Both the position numbers and the translations under genes were made by a program. From Saccharum officinarum (taxonomy: Eukaryota; Streptophyta; Magnoliopsida; Poales; Poaceae): DNA of 64,000 nucleotides. Positions 59,744 to 64,000 of the stretch are shown here, piece by piece. Positions within the stretch are counted from its first letter, which is position 1. Each line of letters begins with the position of its first letter. The stretch covers positions 117,348,680 to 117,412,679 of the forward strand of contig CM036160.1 of NCBI GenBank assembly GCA_020631735.1, written 5' to 3'. The notes beneath the pieces were generated by a model. It saw only the letters and a list, made by a program, of their open reading frames with translations, made no database searches and was not told the origin of the DNA.

Positions 59744-60210
59744 GTTTTTTTTTTCTGATAATGCAACAACCATGACATAATCGACCATCTAATAACTCCG
59801 TATATATTGTAGGACCTATAACACCAGATACATGCAGGACAGGAGAACAGCTCGAGCTAATAAGCTAGTACCAGCAGCGATTACTGATTAGACCACGCGT
59901 ATAGTCGTATTATCTCTTCCTGGTCAATCCTCCACCACCTGCAGAATTATTCTGTCGCGTAGAGAGCACTCTAAAATGCAAGTCTCTTCCAATCGAATCA
60001 AATCCCCAATCATTTGGCTTCTCCTAATATGATACCCAATTGCATGGAGAGTACTAGGACTATTACGGTGGATTCTGCCGGGACGTGCGTCCTAGAGGGC
60101 GAGACCCTACGGTAGGCGTCGCCGTCGAACTCCCAAGTCTGCCGGCCTAGGAGTACGCGATTAATGTTCTCTGAAATGACTGGAGAACCAGTGAGAATGT
60201 GATGTGGACG
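59744..60210. other. Intergenic DNA
   Basis: No gene or repeat recognised. Confidence 0.4.
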
Positions 60211-60267
60211 GGGAGGCTGGCCGAATTTTTTATTTTTAGCCCTCTTTTTGATAATTATTCACATCTA

Positions 60268-60508
60268 GGCCATGTTTAGATGCACCCAAAAGTTAGAATT
60301 TTTTCACTCTCTCCATCACATCAATTTTTAGCCGTTTACATGGAGTATTAAATGTAGGTAAAAAAATAACTAATTATACAGTTTAGTTGGAAATCACGAG
60401 ATGAATGTTTTGAGCCTAGTTGGTCCACGATTGGACAATATTTATCAAATAAGACGAAAGTAGTACTATTCATCGGGTTTTCAAAAAAAATACAAACTAA
60501 ACAAGGCT
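60268..60508. mobile_element. Tourist-like MITE nested in the left TIR, TSD CTA
   Basis: The 241-bp element with ends GGCCATGTTTAGATG and ACTAAACAAGGCT is flanked by CTA at 60265-60267 and 60509-60511. The intact right TIR of the host element shows the empty site with one CTA, so the insertion and its 3-bp duplication are proven within this window. Confidence 0.92.
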
Positions 60509-61130
60509 CTAGACCTCTGGACGTTTTATTTTTTTGGTTTATGGACCCAGAGCTTGGCGCCATGACTCGTGGCGCCAAGGTAACACGTCTCGGCGCTATG
60601 AGTCATGGCGCCGAACATCAAACTCCAGATTGAAGTGGCAGATGACATGACACAGCTTTTGCTAATGCACAGTTTTTAATATACGATAACGTGACAAAAA
60701 AAACTCCCCTTATTAAGCACTGTAAATATTAGTAATCTCTTATATATTTTATTAAAGTTGAAGTATGTTTGATCTCTTGATATATAATAACGACACTAAA
60801 AAAAGGAACGGAGAAAGTAGTGAAAAGGCTGTCTTTATAGACCCGTACAACCGACTTAGCATTTGTGTGTAATACTTTTGTGCTTTACAGCAGAAAGAAC
60901 AAACTGTTTTATAGTTTGATACAGACTTAATTGGATATTATCATATTATTCTTAACATTAACTTCTATTAGGGATGTTATGGTCATAAAAAAATGAATTA
61001 TGCTTTTTTAATTCGATAAAGGGTAAAACATGTGATCCCACGTCTCCTCCTCTCCGGTTCTGGTCAAAAGCTGGAGAGTAGAGAGATAATTGCAGGTCCT
61101 ACAGTTGACACGACAAGGCATATATAGCTA

Positions 61131-61391
61131 CTCCCTCCGTCCACGAAAACATGTAATTCTCGCTTTTCGAAAAGTCAAATAGTTTGAGCTTTGACTAAAT
61201 TTATATAAAAAATACTAATATTTATGATACAAAATAAGTATCATTATATTAGTTATAGAATATATTTTTATAATAAATTTATTTAGAGACATAAATGTTA
61301 ATACTATTTGCTATAAATTTGGTTAAACTGAACTTGAGTCAGTTTGACCGGCACTTCTCCCATAATCGCATCTTTTCATGGACGGAGGAAG
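61131..61391. mobile_element. Stowaway MITE, TSD TA
   Basis: The 261-bp element has ends CTCCCTCCGTCCACGAAAAC and TCATGGACGGAGGAAG, with TA on both flanks. It lies inside the Mutator-like element. Confidence 0.88.
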
Positions 61392-61464
61392 TATACAGTA
61401 ATGTAGTCGCCCAAGTCCTGCCACCCCATCTCTCCAATTTTTCTCTGGTACTAGTGCACCAGTA

Positions 61465-61686
61465 TTGCCCTGTTTCTAAATATTTGTCGTCATAATTTAC
61501 GTGCTGACTCAATTTATAAAAAATACATATAATATTTTTATCTCTAAATAAATTTATTTTAAAAAAAACTAGATTCAAATATCGGGATACTAATTATGTA
61601 TCGTAAATATTAATATTTTTAATATATATTTAGTCAAAGTTATTTCTCGGAAAACGAAAACAATAGAAATCTAGGAATAGAGAGAG
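61465..61686. mobile_element. Degenerate Stowaway-like MITE
   Basis: The inverted ends have decayed (TTGCCCTGTTTCTAAATATT and, reversed, CTCTCTCTATTCCTAGATTT), flanked by TA. Its interior resembles the neighbouring Stowaway. Confidence 0.6.
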
Positions 61687-62006
61687 TATTTCTCTGGTAG
61701 TATGTCAATGTGCACGGGAATGCATGCATAAGAGCCACCAGACCTCGGCGCCGAGATCTGTGGCGTCGAGGTCGGCGCCATAATACACGGCGCCAAGGTG
61801 CCACGTCTGCGCCATGTCATCTGCCACATCAATTTAGAGTTTGATGCTCAGCGCTATGGCTCGTGGCGCCAAGACGTGTTACCTCGGCGCCGTGAGTCAT
61901 GGCGCCGAGCTCTAGGTCTAAAAACGAAAATAAAACGTCCAGAGGTCTAGATGTGAATATTTTTCTAAAAGAGGGCTAAAAAATAAAAAAAAATCAGGGA
62001 GGCTGG

Positions 62007-62824
62007 TGGCGATGGCGATGGGGTTGCCGGAGACTTTCGAAAGCAAGGAGCCAAGCAGGCAGCCTTGAGTGGAGTCAGGCTGGGGAGCAGGCAGCTGGAC
62101 CCCCTTGCATACTAGTACTAGTTGCTGTGCTGACTTCCACCTCGTCTCCTTCATTGTCGTCTGGTTTCGGTTAGGCGCCTCGCCTATCCGTCACGGGTGA
62201 CCGCCATACTCGGCGGCTTTGTTTGGTCCCTGTAGTAAATGAATGGGTTGGCCGGTCTACGCTGCCATTGCGTAATTGCAATCTGCCTGCCGAGAGAGAT
62301 GCTCAAGACATTTCAGGCTTCAAAGTGTAGTAGCATGGTCCAGGATATGGGTGCTGCGTACCGTACGAAGCGCAAGTCCTGCATTGTTTGTTTGGGCTAA
62401 GCAGGAGATGGATGGTTGCCGGCTTGCAGCTCTCCAAATCCACTACTACTTATTCGGCTAATGGCATTATGGCACAACCCAACCAGCACACGATTAATGG
62501 CTGGGAGCTGGGGGCTTCAAAAGCCATTACTCGCGGTTCATGGTTTGTCTGCGCTAGAAGCTTTTCATATCATCCACCATAGCTGAGAGGCCGAATGGGC
62601 GGGTGAGCGTGAGGCAGCTGGACCGCTAGAGACTAGACTTGGCATCCCTGAGTCTTGACAGCAGAATAATAATCTTTCCTCCAAGATGCAATGCAAGATC
62701 ACCTGTCAAGTGCTAATCCAGATCCAGTAAAAGTCTCTGCCTCTCGGAGCAAAGACAAAGCGTACATCCATTAGCTGATGTGTCATCGGGCCGTAGAATC
62801 TCGTACAGTCACAGCAGGAAGCTA
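62007..62824. other. Intergenic DNA
   Basis: No gene recognised; only short frames without domains. Confidence 0.4.
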
Positions 62825-63033
62825 CTCCCTCTGTCAAAAAGTAAGTGCACTTTTAGAGTGTAGGTAAAGAGGTTAAGAGTAGTGAGAAATTATATATATA
62901 ATACTATAAAGGTGTAATCATTACACAGAGAAAGTAGAAATATGCAAATAAAATTAGTTTGTCTTATATCTAAAGGTATATTTATTTTAGGAAAATTTTT
63001 GACCTAAACAAGTGCACTTGTTATAGGACGGAG
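62825..63033. mobile_element. Stowaway MITE
   Basis: Ends are CTCCCTCTGTCAAAAAGTAA and GTTATAGGACGGAG. The left flank has TA and the right flank TG, so one TSD copy has probably mutated. Confidence 0.78.
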
Positions 63034-63834
63034 TGATCAGCCTGCACCTCACCTGAACCTGCGTACTACAGTAGTACTGCACAGTACTGCAGGAGTACTC
63101 GTGCAGTCGTGCTAGCAGTCGGTTTTCATCCTGATGCAAGACGACAACACATGGTACAGAAGATGCAGGTTCCTGTTCGTGCTGAGCAGTGGGCACACGT
63201 CGCAACTGCAGAGACAGAGTTGCAGTCCGGTGGTTTCCATCCTTTCCCTTGTCCCATTCGCTCCACTTTCAATTCTCCTTTAACCAAAGTTGCGAGCAGG
63301 AAGATTTCAATTCTCCTTTAACCGAAGTTGCGAGCAGGAAGACGGTTAGACGATGATGGCGCAGAGCTTGAGCGATGCTTCTGCCATCATGATTGACAAA
63401 CAGAGAGGGCACGTACATGCATATACTTGGCTTTGAAGGTCACGAAACCCCCCACTGTCTGTTCGTTGGTCCTTTTGCTCGATCATTTTCTCTTCGCATA
63501 AGGTTTGTTGTACGATAATGACTACATGGATGATTTGTTCCGATGAACGATCATTCAGTTACATGCTTTGCACTTTACAGCAGCCGTTAGAGGTTGGTGC
63601 TGAAACCTGGAATCTGAAGGGTGCCATGATTGATTCTTCAGAATTTCAGATCCTCAAATGACGCGAGCCGGTACGGCGGTAGTGCTGAGCTAATGATCAA
63701 GCCTGAAGGATTGGTTATGTGGGTGCCAAGAAACGAACGAGCCCTAATACGCGATCGATGCTGCACTGTTGCATTGCATCAGCGTCAGACTTCTTGACTG
63801 TCACGACTCACGACCGCGTGGTTGTTGCATTGCC
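63034..63834. other. Intergenic DNA with a 38-bp tandem duplication
   Basis: No gene recognised. A tandem repeat lies at 63267-63342. Confidence 0.4.
63267..63342. repeat. 38-bp tandem duplication
   Basis: TTTCAATTCTCCTTTAACC(A/G)AAGTTGCGAGCAGGAAGA occurs twice in a row at 63267 and 63305, with one mismatch. Confidence 0.92.
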
Positions 63835-64000
63835 GGGCCTCGTTTAGACGGTGAAAAGTTAGAATTTTTCTAACTGTAGCACTTTCGTTTGTATTTGATA
63901 ATTAACGTCCAATTATAGATTAACTAGGTTCAAAAGATTCGTGATTTATAATTAAACTGTACAATTAGATATTTTTTAATCTATATTTAATATTTCATAC
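63835..64000. mobile_element. Tourist-like MITE cut by the window end
   Basis: Starts GGGCCTCGTTTAGACGG and continues with the family core (TAGCACTTTCGTTTGTATTT, TCTATATTTAATATTTCATAC) to the last base of the window. Confidence 0.7.

Larger units (their letters stand above)
60221..61996. mobile_element. Mutator-like non-autonomous element with perfect 10-bp TSD
   Basis: Flanked by GGGAGGCTGG at 60211-60220 and 61997-62006. The termini are inverted: TTTTTATTTTTAGCCCTCTT on the left and the same, slightly changed, on the opposite strand at the right. The inverted region extends about 190-230 bp inwards (CACATCTAGACCTCTGGACG, then a GGCGCCATGACTC repeat zone). A 10-bp TSD with long TIRs fits Mutator-like elements (TSD 9-11 bp). 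There is no transposase frame. The interior contains two Stowaway elements, and the left TIR contains a Tourist element. Confidence 0.8.

Noticed and set aside
1..64000. CRISPR arrays, bacterial operons or phage-type systems
   Set aside because: The gene structures, introns and transposons are those of a plant nuclear genome. The short tandem repeats seen have no repeat-spacer pattern.

Overview
This is plant nuclear DNA, most likely from a panicoid or andropogonoid grass. The signs are a GC3-rich receptor-kinase gene, dense Tourist- and Stowaway-type MITEs with TIRs such as GGCCTTGTTTAGTT and CTCCCTCCGT, and Ty3/gypsy elements of the Tat and chromovirus lineages. The species cannot be fixed from the sequence alone.

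The window is a scaffold of three contigs joined by two runs of exactly 100 N (13440-13539 and 41962-42061). Contig 1 (1-13439) carries an LRR-X receptor-like kinase gene with an island domain, resembling Arabidopsis At1g74360. It is followed by a non-autonomous hAT element with a perfect 8-bp target duplication, a probable Helitron 3' end, and unclassified repeat DNA. Contig 2 (13540-41961) carries a nine-exon CDK-like kinase gene resembling IBS1/At1g18670, many MITEs, a decayed Tat-lineage Ty3/gypsy element (5' LTR, gag, pol), and a chromovirus inserted into the Tat integrase. Contig 3 (42062-64000) begins with a near-identical reverse-complement copy of 15.27 kb of contig 2, including a second copy of the kinase gene. 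It continues into a MITE-dense region containing a Mutator-like element with nested insertions.

The main result concerns the assembly. The inverted repeat ends exactly where contig 2 starts and exactly where contig 3 starts. That is the geometry of an unmerged end overlap between two allelic or homeologous contigs, with contig 2 placed in the wrong orientation. The two kinase genes are therefore probably one locus seen twice. One-base deletions also cluster at the free end of contig 2 and at the start of contig 3, as expected of poorly polished long-read contig ends.

The two cellular genes do not form a functional unit. The receptor kinase is a plasma-membrane sensor. The CDK-like kinase has a potentially acylated N-terminus and may act in stress or defence signalling. 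Everything else recognised is transposon-derived or intergenic, and I did not find a convincing undescribed biological system.
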